The notes below the pieces were generated by a model. That model did no database searches. It was given only the letters and a program-made list of their open reading frames with translations, and was not told the origin of the DNA. This document shows, one piece after another, positions 29,500-39,356 of a stretch of DNA of 64,000 nt (position 1 is its first letter; every line of letters begins with the position of its first letter). This DNA comes from Melampsora larici-populina 98AG31. Its lineage: Eukaryota; Basidiomycota; Pucciniomycetes; Pucciniales; Melampsoraceae. Both the position numbers and the translations under genes were made by a program. The stretch is taken from contig NW_006768798.1 of assembly GCF_000204055.1 (NCBI RefSeq), positions 62,001-126,000 on the forward strand, read 5' to 3'.

Positions 29500-30106
29500 C
29501 TAACTTAACTAAGTCCCTCTGTGGCCCAGACACTTTTTCCTCGCGAGCTTGGGTGTCTGGAGAGGGACTTATGACTTATTGGGCTTCCCTGGTGAGCCAG
29601 CAGGGGGTTCAAAATTCAACTTTGGCTTGGAGGTTTTTTCAAACCGCAAAAGCTCCCACTTCCTCTCAATCAACCCCCTTGCCCATTTGAACTGGAGCTA
29701 CCTGTGCCCATTCTCATCAGATCTGTCTATTCAGATTTGACATATCTCGCTCTGAGTTTTCTCAAGAAGGAGAGAAAGATTTTGAGATTTGTGGTTTGGT
29801 GACTGTATTTTGGAAACAAAATTTAAAAAGGACCTAAATTCTTTCACTTGCAATAGGATTAATGATTGATCAGTGAACTTTGTTCAAAAACCAAAGTTGT
29901 TTGTCTAAATGTTCTGAAGATTTTGCTCTCCTCAGAAAATCTATATTGTACCAACTACAGAAGATGCCAGGCTGTAGAAGAGCAGGGCCTTTTCCGGTCC
30001 CTGCTGGTACACCAAAAGTAGCTAATAAGTCCCAAGTCCCTCTCCAGGGCACCGAGATTGCAAAGGTAAGAAAACCCCTGCGAGTTTGGGACTTGTGTTA
30101 AGTTAG
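29500..30106. mobile_element. Mutator-like non-autonomous element (607 bp)
   Basis: Left end CTAACTTAACTAAGTCCCTC; right end reads, as complement, CTAACTTAACACAAGTCCCA. Flanked by the perfect 9-bp duplication TACAACTCT (29491-29499 and 30107-30115). A 9-bp duplication fits the Mutator/MULE superfamily. No transposase. Shares its terminal sequence with the elements at 36372-37448 and 61421-61480. Confidence 0.9.
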
Positions 30107-30115
30107 TACAACTCT

Positions 30116-30590
30116 TATGATGGTCAACAACCTCAAAAACCCAATTAATTTTGACCAAAAATTCCTAAAAACTCTCTGATGATGTTTTGTTATGAGTTTG
30201 TTACTAATATATGATATGATTTACACATCCAAAAGTGATCAATGACGTTACATGGTGCTTCTTATGATGACTAAAGGTGATTTTTGTGCCTTACAATCTG
30301 GCTGAAAACTTATTTTTGAAGTTACAGGTTTTTTCAAATGACATTCAATTTTTGATTACTAGAGTGAATCTTATAGAGATCATGATGATGATTAATAATT
30401 TGGTCCCATGTAATTTACTTTTGATGAGTGATGAATGAGTGAATGAGTTGTGGAGTTAGGGTTTTTGTATGTAAGTGTTGTTACATGTATGCACATGTAA
30501 GCGTAAAATCCAAAGTTTGCTCCAATTCCTTATAACCTTCTTCACACACCTCTGTTACTAGTGGTTGAAAGTTTCTAACTTATGTAATGG
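30116..30590. other. AT-rich spacer
   Basis: No gene or repeat recognised. Confidence 0.5.
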
Positions 30591-30598
30591 GTGATGCT

Positions 30599-30864
30599 AG
30601 GACCCCGGTATGCTCCTATGAAGGGTACAGATCTAGAATTGTGACTTTTGAGCTCGCGCGGAGATACAACATATGGGATTAAACAGTGCTCTCTTGGATT
30701 TTACCAGTTTCTGCCTGAATTTCAGAGTCGCTAAGTCCAATACAGCTGATTAAAAAGACTAAACCTGTCTTAAAGCTATGGGTAAAGCCAGGGACAAGTT
30801 TCCGAGCAAGCTCAAAAGTCACATTTTTGGATCTGTACCCCTTATAAGAGCATACCGGGGTCCT
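30599..30864. mobile_element. 266-bp hAT-type MITE
   Basis: The ends are AGGACCCCGGTATGCTC and its complement; the TIRs continue about 57 bp to near GACTTTTGAGCT/AGCTCAAAAGTC. Perfect 8-bp duplication GTGATGCT at 30591-30598 and 30865-30872. Eight-base duplications fit hAT (or the A/B family), but the termini are unlike element A/B. No ORF. Confidence 0.9.
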
Positions 30865-30872
30865 GTGATGCT

Positions 30873-33069
30873 GCGTTGAATGAACTGTCTAGCAAGCTAA
30901 TCTGACGTCATTTGACATATGTAATTGTCTAAAAACCACTATTTTTGACAGGTTTTACCCATTTTCCTCACTTTTTACACCTATGATGATCATCATTTTT
31001 CCTCCACTACACTATGACATAATCATTCCTGTATAATTCTAACCCTGAAAATCCTCTTGGCGACCTTAATTATGACTAATACTATTACTACACATGTAAT
31101 CTACCTGTATACGCTTGTTGACCAACTTTGAAACTGTATTGTTTTCTTAATCACTTCTATTCTTCCTCATCAATCATCAAGATTAAGATTTTTATGCATT
31201 ATTTAACTGTTGTTTCTTCATATTACCATTTTACAGAACCATAAACCAAAAAATATGACCCTCAAAACCATTTCCTAGCCTATATATAACCTATATCTTT
31301 GAACTTTTATAATATTTTTCTTTGTTTTCTTTTTACAATCCTTTTACTGATAGTTCATGTTGATCTTAATAAGTTGTTTGAAATAAAATGACCTCATCAT
31401 CATTCAATGTGCAATATATAAGCCTTAAAAAGCTTCTATTGATCAGATTCCACCTACTCAAGTTTTTCTTTGGGCTAAAACCTTTCTGATAACTTTGGTA
31501 AACTACTATGATTTATTTTTCTGAGTGATCCCATAAATATATCACCACAGTGTCCAAAGCCTTTGAGGGTTTAATAGTATTGTCATACATATCTCTCTGA
31601 CTAGCATTGCTGGGCTGTTACCTGGTACATTTTTGGAGTCAGTCAATGACTATGAAGTGTGTATTTTCTTAGGCCTTTGTTTTGTTGCGGAAGTGTCATA
31701 AGTTTAAATGAGACTGCTACCCAATTGATGCAAGGTGTGAATCTGACTTATTGTTGATTTCTTTTTGCTTGAAATATGATGCTACATGTAACTCTTTTTT
31801 GGAATTTTCTTGCCAATGCAAGTGAATTGAGTGTTGTGAGATTGTATAGGAGATCTTTGTATTGTACATACATAAACTGGTCATGTATGGCACCTGTTAA
31901 GACTAAGACATCTGCCCCGGTCTCCACATACATCAATGGAGATGCTCTTTATGGTGGGTTTCTTCCATGATAGCGGTGGAACACTAGTCTTCACTACATC
32001 TAGAAGCTTGCTGATCAGTTCCTTGAGAGATTTTTGAAATGGCTTCTCCTGGTAAACAATTTGTCATTTGTTTAGTTTTTGGGGTGTGTGTCACTCACTT
32101 TGGTTGAACTTAGAAGGATATCATCACTTTTACCTGGATTGATTACCATCCTGACTTTCTTCTTGGTGTAGTGGAGTATGTGTTTAGCTTGCATAGAGGG
32201 GGCATTGGAAGAGGCATTCACTGAGGCTGGATTTGTTAAAGGTCAGAGGGGTTGGGGGGAGGATGCTTGGGCATATTTCTTGGGGTCCTACTAGTACTGG
32301 GTTGTTAGAAGTGTTACACAGGTTGAAAGTTGGGAAATGGATCCCTCAAAATCCTTCTTCCTTATGCCCAGTGTCCAACACATCCTTGACATCTATGTTG
32401 TTCTGAAGTTGTAACAAAAAAAATTAGGATTGGAATTTGAACAACTACTTGTGTGCATTCACGGACCAGGTCAGGTGACCAGTTAGAATAGTAATTAGCA
32501 TTCATCAAGCTTGAGTTCCTAGATATTAGACATAAGATTCTGGAATTGTTCTTGGATGCTCCAGAGGTAAATTTTCCACTAAGAACATTAAATTTGATGC
32601 AACAAAAAAACCTTGAGATTAAATTTTTAGAGAAAGCAATTGTATGGAAAGTGTTGGAATTTGTACAAGAAAATTGAATTTGAGCAAGAAAGAAACTTGT
32701 GATTAAATCTTTACAAAAAGAAACACATGCAAGGCATTGAATTGTGAGCAAGAAGAGCTGATTTTAACTTTTTCTCTGAAACTTGTAAGACTTTGCTGCT
32801 AGCCACTAAGCACCTCATGAGCAGTCAATTTTCAATTACTGTGTCTATTATACATACCATATTTATGATGTGCATTGGTTTAGAACTGAAACAGCAGATC
32901 ATAGGGCAGGGGCATTATACAGAAGATGAGTTCTTGCTGTGAGAGGTGTCCAATCAATTCGTCAGGTTCAGAGAAGGCCTGTGTATAGAACTTGAAGCTT
33001 CAAAACATCTAGCCATATCAGATCCTGTCAACAATCCAACTGCAAGAAAAGATTGACTAGCTACTGATA
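30873..33069. other. Intergenic region upstream of the first 880-residue paralogue
   Basis: About 2.2 kb, AT-rich. No gene supported. From roughly 32580 onward it shows patchy similarity to about 38930-39250 upstream of the second paralogue (shared runs such as AGAAACACATG and TGAAACTTGTA), so the duplication included at least several hundred bases of 5' flank. Overlapping ORFs on opposite strands at 31748-31970 are unconvincing. Confidence 0.5.
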
Positions 33070-35718
33070 ATGATGTGTTGGAATGATATTATTCAGATCA
33101 TCATCCTGATAAGATTTTTACCATCATCCTACTCAGCATTTCAACATCAGCCCACTCCATCAAGTATTATACAGAACTTTGCAGAAGGAAATTTATGGCT
33201 TGATAATAACATTCCTGAAGCAGAAAAACCAAGTCATTTTATTGCACCAGAGAGTCAAGACATATTTGAATTGCATGATACCAGAAAGTATGATGGATCA
33301 AAGCATTTCTCTCAAGATTCTATAGCCCATTGGGATTCACAATCATATTGGAGAGAAGAACCTTACTTTTCATTGTCAGAATTGGGGACAGGGAGCCTAT
33401 CAAGCAAGCATCATAGTGTCCCCTTAACATTGGAGCATGTGAGTTATGTACCCACTGAAGTACCAATTGCAAGACCTCAGAACTTGGGATTAGAGTTCAG
33501 CACTGCAACAAGTCCACAGGCTATAATCAGTAGTTCTTCTCAATCCAAAGATCATCACACATTATACCAAAATCTTGATGAATGGTGTGATATTCCTGGG
33601 CCTGTTGGAGAACCCTTAAGACCTCATTTGATAGCACCTGGGATAACCAGACCACTGACAGACATGGAACATACCTTTCAGGGAAACCATGATGTACAAT
33701 ATAAATTTCCATTTTTGAACAGGGACCCATATGTCATGATGTTGAAAGAAACCACACAGGATCATGGCATCACATGCAATAACATTCACAACAGACAGAG
33801 GAGTCAAGTATCAGGAAGTGAAGGTTTTAACCAATTTGATATTGATCAGAGTATTCCTTACCTCTCTCCAAGAAACTTTCAAGCTTCTTCATATACAGTG
33901 GGTAATCCAAATGAAGGCCCTTCAGATACAGTGAATAGTTTTCACTTCCCAGATTATTGGATAAAGGATAACCAGAAGGGCATGGATAATTTTGGGATGA
34001 TACCATCCACAGTGGGTCAGGGCCTGATGAATTCAGAATCAAGAAGAGAAAAAAGGAAGGCATCTGAAGGACCAGGGGATTCATGTTTTCTGGACACAAA
34101 ATGGCCATGGGATTCACCACACATGGCTTACAGCAATGTTCCAAGTTCTTCAGGAGCAACTGTTTTGTCACGGGGTATGGAGGATTCAGGAGTCAACAGA
34201 AGTGATGAAATTGCTACTCCCACACAACACACAAGTCATATGGCTCAAAGCTTCCCAACCATTGAGAAGTACAAGGACATAGCTATCAAAGATCACCCAT
34301 TTCAGAGTCCTTTGAATGGTCTGATTAGCTCCCCTGTGATACAACGTCAGTCAAATAGAAAAGGGCCTTCAGAGTTTTCCACAAGAGAAGCAGTTCCATT
34401 GCTACTTGACATAGGTGTATTTTTTGTGAACAATTCTCCAAGTTTGTGTTATGAAACAACTCTATGGTTTGAAGAGCTCAAACATGACATGATTGCCAAA
34501 GCCAATGGGAATGCCTCTATTAGAAAGCATGTTGAACAAGCAACAGGAATTGCTCACTCAAAGATAACAACATGTTTTCTGGGCCTTATTTTGATTTTTG
34601 CCACTGAGGGAGGTGATCCAGTATCTTGGTTAAATCTTCTTCAGGAGGGATGGAATTTCATCAAATTACAGTTTGGGAGTTGGATAGATGCAGATCTAAA
34701 GATTGAGAGTAATCATCCTGGAGTGAAGAGGAATTACTATTTCAAAACAAAATGGAATGAACCTGCATCATGGTATAAGTCATTGAGCAGCTTTAGCAAT
34801 AAAAACAATATACCAGCTGATATCATCAACTCCCTTGTAGTCAAATGGGATCAAAACAGAACTTTTTCAAGAATTGGAATAAACCATTTAGGGGGATCTT
34901 ATTCAGTGATACAGAAATTCCATGAATCACATGTAAAGTATAGCTATGGTGGGCTTTACTCAAGATCAGGGATAACAAACCTTGCATTTATAGGTTTAAG
35001 ATACTGTGGAGACTATCAAGTCCATCATGAACGCACAGTAGCATCAAGATGGCATGAAATATGTTTGTCATTATCTCACTCTGCACAATTCCACTCACCT
35101 AAGGGAATTGAAATGTGCCAAGAGGTCCATGCTTTCTTTGGTTCATTAGTTGAAGATCTATTGAGCTCCTACAAGCAAGTATACAATCTTGATATCTCTT
35201 TAGCTGGGAAAAGACCCAAGAAAAGATCAGAAGACTTATTGAATCATGATCCTCATAAGATAAATATTGAAACAATTATCAGGGTTAACAGTATGGGAGA
35301 GTACAGACTAACTGTAATCTTCATAGGCCTGGTCAAAGTTCTCTACCAAAAGGAAACTCAAGATAATACACTCAGAATCCTTCTCAAAAGTGCATGGGAT
35401 TTTTTGAAAGGAATGTTTTCCAAGTGGAAAGACTTTAATTTTCAAACTGATTTACCAAAGATCTTTGATATGGAAGTTGAAAAATCATCAAGGGTTACTA
35501 TAGATTGGTCAGATCCTTATAAACTATTCAATTCACTCTCACAAAACCAAGTTATCAGAAGATATCCTATCCCAATCCATGGTCTTAAAAGTCTGTATGA
35601 AGCTTGGAGTGATACCTTATCTACCTCTAAATTCACTCAGATGAATGATGTGGACTTCAAAGTCAAGCTCCCATCACCTGAAATGTCATCATTGCAATGG
35701 GGGAAAACATTGATCTAA
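33070..35718 (+). CDS. Large protein of unknown function, paralogue 1
   Basis: A single open frame of 882 codons. I do not recognise the family. The N-terminal half (to about 440) is polar, Ser/Pro/His-rich, low in predicted structure and diverged from its neighbour paralogue. The C-terminal half (about 450-882) is conserved and appears to hold an internal duplication: residues ~495-575 (ITTCFLGLILIF...LLQEGWNFIKLQFGSW...WNEPASWYKSLS) and ~742-825 (LTVIFIGLVKVLY...LLKSAWDFLKGMFSKW...WSDPYKLFNSLS). No transmembrane helix apart from a hydrophobic start (IIQIIILIRFL), which could be a signal peptide or an intron mistaken for coding: the string ACTCAGCATTTCAA after it, shared by both copies, would be a good acceptor. 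The start is therefore uncertain. Confidence 0.7.
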   Translation: MMCWNDIIQIIILIRFLPSSYSAFQHQPTPSSIIQNFAEGNLWLDNNIPEAEKPSHFIAPESQDIFELHDTRKYDGSKHFSQDSIAHWDSQSYWREEPYFSLSELGTGSLSSKHHSVPLTLEHVSYVPTEVPIARPQNLGLEFSTATSPQAIISSSSQSKDHHTLYQNLDEWCDIPGPVGEPLRPHLIAPGITRPLTDMEHTFQGNHDVQYKFPFLNRDPYVMMLKETTQDHGITCNNIHNRQRSQVSGSEGFNQFDIDQSIPYLSPRNFQASSYTVGNPNEGPSDTVNSFHFPDYWIKDNQKGMDNFGMIPSTVGQGLMNSESRREKRKASEGPGDSCFLDTKWPWDSPHMAYSNVPSSSGATVLSRGMEDSGVNRSDEIATPTQHTSHMAQSFPTIEKYKDIAIKDHPFQSPLNGLISSPVIQRQSNRKGPSEFSTREAVPLLLDIGVFFVNNSPSLCYETTLWFEELKHDMIAKANGNASIRKHVEQATGIAHSKITTCFLGLILIFATEGGDPVSWLNLLQEGWNFIKLQFGSWIDADLKIESNHPGVKRNYYFKTKWNEPASWYKSLSSFSNKNNIPADIINSLVVKWDQNRTFSRIGINHLGGSYSVIQKFHESHVKYSYGGLYSRSGITNLAFIGLRYCGDYQVHHERTVASRWHEICLSLSHSAQFHSPKGIEMCQEVHAFFGSLVEDLLSSYKQVYNLDISLAGKRPKKRSEDLLNHDPHKINIETIIRVNSMGEYRLTVIFIGLVKVLYQKETQDNTLRILLKSAWDFLKGMFSKWKDFNFQTDLPKIFDMEVEKSSRVTIDWSDPYKLFNSLSQNQVIRRYPIPIHGLKSLYEAWSDTLSTSKFTQMNDVDFKVKLPSPEMSSLQWGKTLI

Positions 35719-36274
35719 ATCCTGGTTTTAAATTTTAGGTGATTTGATGTCACTGAAATCCTCTTTCAGTTTTGAATGTTTCAGTACACTCCAATGATCT
35801 CATCAAAGAAAATTAGTGAAAAGAACTTTTTCCTGCCTGCTTCTCTATGTAATATAGAGTGAAATCTACAAAATTCAGTCCTTCACAATCTGTTATCTGG
35901 AAAGATACATTTGAGCTTATGTACACCAATTTGGTTGCCCAGCAGGAATATTGACTATGGAATCCAGTAAGCTCTGCTATCTGGCACAAAAATTGTCCAC
36001 CAAGTGCACTGGATTTCAGAGATTTGACTGTGTAAGTATACAGAACATCTACCAGAAAAGCTTTCATTGATTGTTTTTAAGCATTACCACTCTTTTCTTT
36101 CACCTCAATAAAAGTTAGAATTATTACCCATTCAAGATGATTTTGGTTCAGTAAAAATTTCAGATACATATCTGTGACCTGTGTTAGATCATCATGAGTT
36201 GTTTTGAACTGAATTTGATGATAAGGGTGATAGGTACAAATTGCTGTCATGTTTTTATTACATGTGGTTTTTAC
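35719..36274. other. 3' flank of paralogue 1
   Basis: The first ~100 bp matches the 3' flank of paralogue 2 (shared CTCCTTTCAGTTTTGAA-like tract). Otherwise no feature recognised; the minus-strand ORF at 35813-36067 looks like chance. Confidence 0.45.
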
Positions 36275-36371
36275 TACACTCAACTCTCGATGTAAGCAAG
36301 CTCGACATAGGCATATCTTGCTATATGCATAGGTTTTTGCGGGATTTTTTTTGGTATACATGGCCCCGAAA

Positions 36372-37448
36372 CAAACTTAACTAAGTCCCTCTTGAGCTGT
36401 ATTTTCGCCCACTTCCCACCCGGCCTCATGTCTCACTCTCTACCCAGCGAAATGGGTGAAGCGAGCCCAAAGTTAACTCGTACCACTAGAGCTTCACTAT
36501 TAAGAATCAAGCACGTAATAGAGGCCGAAGGCCTCACTATACCCTCGTTGGTCCATCTATCGAACCAAGCTTCCAACTGGGACTTTTTCCCGACCTACAA
36601 GGACTCATCACTTGTCGATAAAACGGTTGACATTTGTAAATTCATCAAACACAAGAACATGACGGTCTTCCAGTTCCTACTCACCCTCATGGATCCTACC
36701 AATGTTTCGCTGGGTCCGTATCAGGAGGAATGGAGAGGGGATGACACCGAGAACCGCGGATGGGTTCTACAGCTCCTCTACAAGGTGAAGGCTATGCTGT
36801 ACGGTGCTGGAAACGCGGAAAAGGTGTGGAAATGCTTGATATTAAGCGAGGTACGTTGTCCCTGAACGTCTTATTGTGTCTTCTGGACTATTAACTTTCT
36901 CTCCTGGGATGACACAGATGGAGGTCCTCGAAATCTACGTTGCGCCTCCCAGTCCTCAGTTGCCCCATTAAGATGACATCAGGTATGTATGCTTAACTTC
37001 TTCATTCACGTATTTCATCGCGGCTGACTCTTGCGCGCTGGGTGATCAGGCCACGGTGTGGATGGGACCAGAAAATGCATTATTCTTAAGGCCCTGGCTA
37101 AGCCAATCTCCTTTGTGATCTTAACGTGCTTTTACTTGATCAAAAGCGCAGCATTTAAATTTCATTTGCCTCTTGGTGGCCCCGATTTGACCCCATCTCT
37201 ACATTTTGAGTTTTCTTTTTGGCCGTTTGAGATTTTCCCAAACGGAAAACGGAGAAAGATGTGCAGGATGACTGCACATCTTTTTCATTATGAGCACTGC
37301 CTGAGTCCATTGGTGAGATTGGGCGTGAGTGCGGATTGTAGGATTTTGGTCAAAGGACCGTCCGATCTCACGCCAGAAATTTCACTTTACTCGTAAGTCC
37401 CTCTTTTGAGCGGGCTGGTACAGCTCAAGAGGGACTTAGTTAAGTTTG
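36372..37448. mobile_element. Mutator-like element carrying an ORF (1077 bp)
   Basis: 28-bp TIRs that are perfect complements (36372-36399 and 37421-37448; first 20 bases CAAACTTAACTAAGTCCCTC). Perfect 9-bp duplication GCCCCGAAA at 36363-36371 and 37449-37457. A second, internal copy of the TIR (TAAGTCCCTCTTTTGAG at about 37394) sits near the right end and could form a small hairpin with it. The element is GC-richer than its surroundings and carries a non-transposase ORF. It is nested in a pogo-type MITE. Perfect TIRs and duplication imply a recent insertion. Confidence 0.95.
36392..36971 (+). CDS. ORF of unknown function captured in the Mutator-like element
   Basis: The ORF starts inside the left TIR (ATG 36392) or, more likely, at an internal Met (MSHSLPSEMGEASPK, about 36428). 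Exon 1 to 36850, a GT-AG intron of 67 bp, exon 2 36918-36971 ending LEIYVAPPSPQLPH. About 170 codons, mostly helical: LLRIKHVIEAEGLTIPSLVH...FIKHKNMTVFQFLLTLMDP...WVLQLLYKVKAMLYGAG. No catalytic motif; I do not recognise it. Codon use is more GC-rich than in the flanking genes, which fits acquisition from elsewhere in the genome. It could be a captured fragment of a host or transposon gene. Confidence 0.5.
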
Positions 37449-37547
37449 GCCCCGAAAGGCATATTATGCTTTTGCAATATGCATTGTGCAATATAAGCAA
37501 GGAGAATCTGTCGACCATAGATATGCTAATATTGAGAGCCGACTGTA

Positions 37548-39356
37548 TCAATACCTAAATGGTTTCTTCATTTTTATTGTGGGTAGGGCTCAAAAAGGGA
37601 ATTGGTCAAGTAAGCCATATCTCATTCAGTTTCAATCTTCTAGGCTTTTGATAAGGAAAATCCAATCAGATGTATGAAAAATTCATACCAATGCTCCTTG
37701 AAAGGAGCCACCATACCTCATCAGGTGGGTTTTCTGTCTTTAAGAATTTTGTTGTTTTTTAACAGCCAGGCTGTGAGATCCAACTGAAGAGAACTTCACA
37801 AACCTTACCACATTCCCACATCTCTTGCATCTTCACATTTGGCCACACCTCTCTCTCTCACCAAAGCAGATAGTATCCATGTTGTCACATTAATTGATGG
37901 GAATTCTTTTGGCACTTCACACACCCGCCATACAAAGCACAATAGAGACAGAGCATTTCAACTAATAAACCTAACCACTGATCACAGCACAGAGAAGCAT
38001 ACTTTGTGCCAAACAAAGGAAGAGGAACAGCACATAAAATTGAAAACTGAAAATGTCAAGCACATGAAATAGAGAAAAAAGATACAAAAACTAAAGACAT
38101 TGTACATTTGTCTTCTTCTTGCTAAAAGTCCAACAAGATTTTTCACAGATTCTACCACCTTTTTACTCTGAATCTGGGAAAACTAGTGCAGCCTTGAAGT
38201 CATCTTAAACTGGCACTGCCAACATAGATGCTTCAGGTTGCGGAATCCAAGGCATCATCAGAGGTGAATCCTCAGACAGCCCTTGTCTAAGGTTTTTGTC
38301 TGAGGTAATCTTCTATGCTGAGAATTGCCTTGGATCAAAACCTCAGACAGATTCTGTCCAAGGTTTGGAATCCAATAATCCTCGCATTGGAAAATACAAG
38401 GTAAATATGTTGGTGGTGTGGGGTGGTCTGTGTTTCAAGATGGAACAGGGGTCAACCCCCTCCCCAAGCCCCTGTGGTGTGAAGTGGCGTGGCTGTGTTT
38501 TAGATTCACCAGAACAGCCACTAATTGTGTGTATTGAACTGAATTGTGGGTGGAAGCTTCACTTCTGGGATCCTGTCAGTGTCAGGGGCAGATAAAATAT
38601 TCTCTCTTTACTCCCATGTGAGGGTAAATACAGTTGGTTTGGTCCAAACCAATAGTCTCACCCAAAGTCTGGCCAAGGCTGACAAACATAAACAGACCTA
38701 TCCATCCTGAAACTCACATAGCAGGAACAGAACAGACAACATGTGTGGGAAAATTAGCCAAGCTTTCCTGAATTGAATGTAAATTTACTTGGGATCTGAC
38801 ACTCTTAAGATCTGTCTCTTTTTCAAGGCAAGAGGATATTATGTGGAATAGCACCTGTGTTTATATGTAACAGAAGATAGTTCAGGATTTTGATAGTTCA
38901 CAAGCATGCATAAATTATACTCCAAATTTTGATTTTCAAGCAAGAAAAATGGATCTGAACAAAAAAGGAGAAAAAGGATGTAATCAGATTGGGAAAAGAA
39001 ACACATGGAAAAAAGCTGGTCTGGGGGTTTTCAATGTGGTATTTGAAGCTTAAAAGGTTGAGTTCCAACCAAGAATACTGACATGAATGTGTGCACTGAA
39101 ACTTGTAGGGTATCTCCCCTAGCCGCCAACTGAATGTAACAAGCAATTAGGTTCTTGAGTCACTTCAAGTGTAGACTGTTTCTATGCAAACATTAAGGTG
39201 CATCATTTCCCTGAAACAGTAGATCCATTAACTATCTCTTGAGACAGGTTTCAAACCAAATCATTGGCTCCAAAGAATTTTCTAAGAACTTCAAGCCTCA
39301 AGAATTTAGTGTCATAAATACTACTGAAGAAAACAATATACCAACTACCTATAATC
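37548..39356. other. Intergenic region between the two 880-residue paralogues
   Basis: About 1.8 kb with no supported gene. 38215-38365 contains an inverted arrangement of TTGGATC/GGAATCCAA and CCTCAGACAG...CTGTCTGAGG-like strings, possibly a small palindromic repeat. From about 38930 it resembles the upstream flank of paralogue 1. The ORF at 39239-39484 overlaps the next gene's start in another frame and could represent an upstream exon. Confidence 0.45.

Larger units (their letters stand above)
36277..37545. mobile_element. pogo/Fot1-type MITE, split by a Mutator-like element
   Basis: The ends CACTCAACTCTCGATGTAAG and, as complement, CAGTCGGCTCTCAATATTAG resemble pogo/Tigger/Fot1 termini. 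TA flanks both sides (36275-36276 and 37546-37547). After removal of the nested 1077-bp element and one copy of its 9-bp duplication, only about 183 bp remain, so this is a MITE. No transposase. Confidence 0.7.

Noticed and set aside
31748..31970. Opposed ORFs of 62 and 64 residues
   Set aside because: Mutually antisense, no motif, no splice-supported extension.
32362..32751. 129-residue Cys/Phe-rich minus-strand ORF
   Set aside because: Lies in the duplicated 5' flank of the 880-residue gene, composition fits AT-rich non-coding sequence, no start context or homology.
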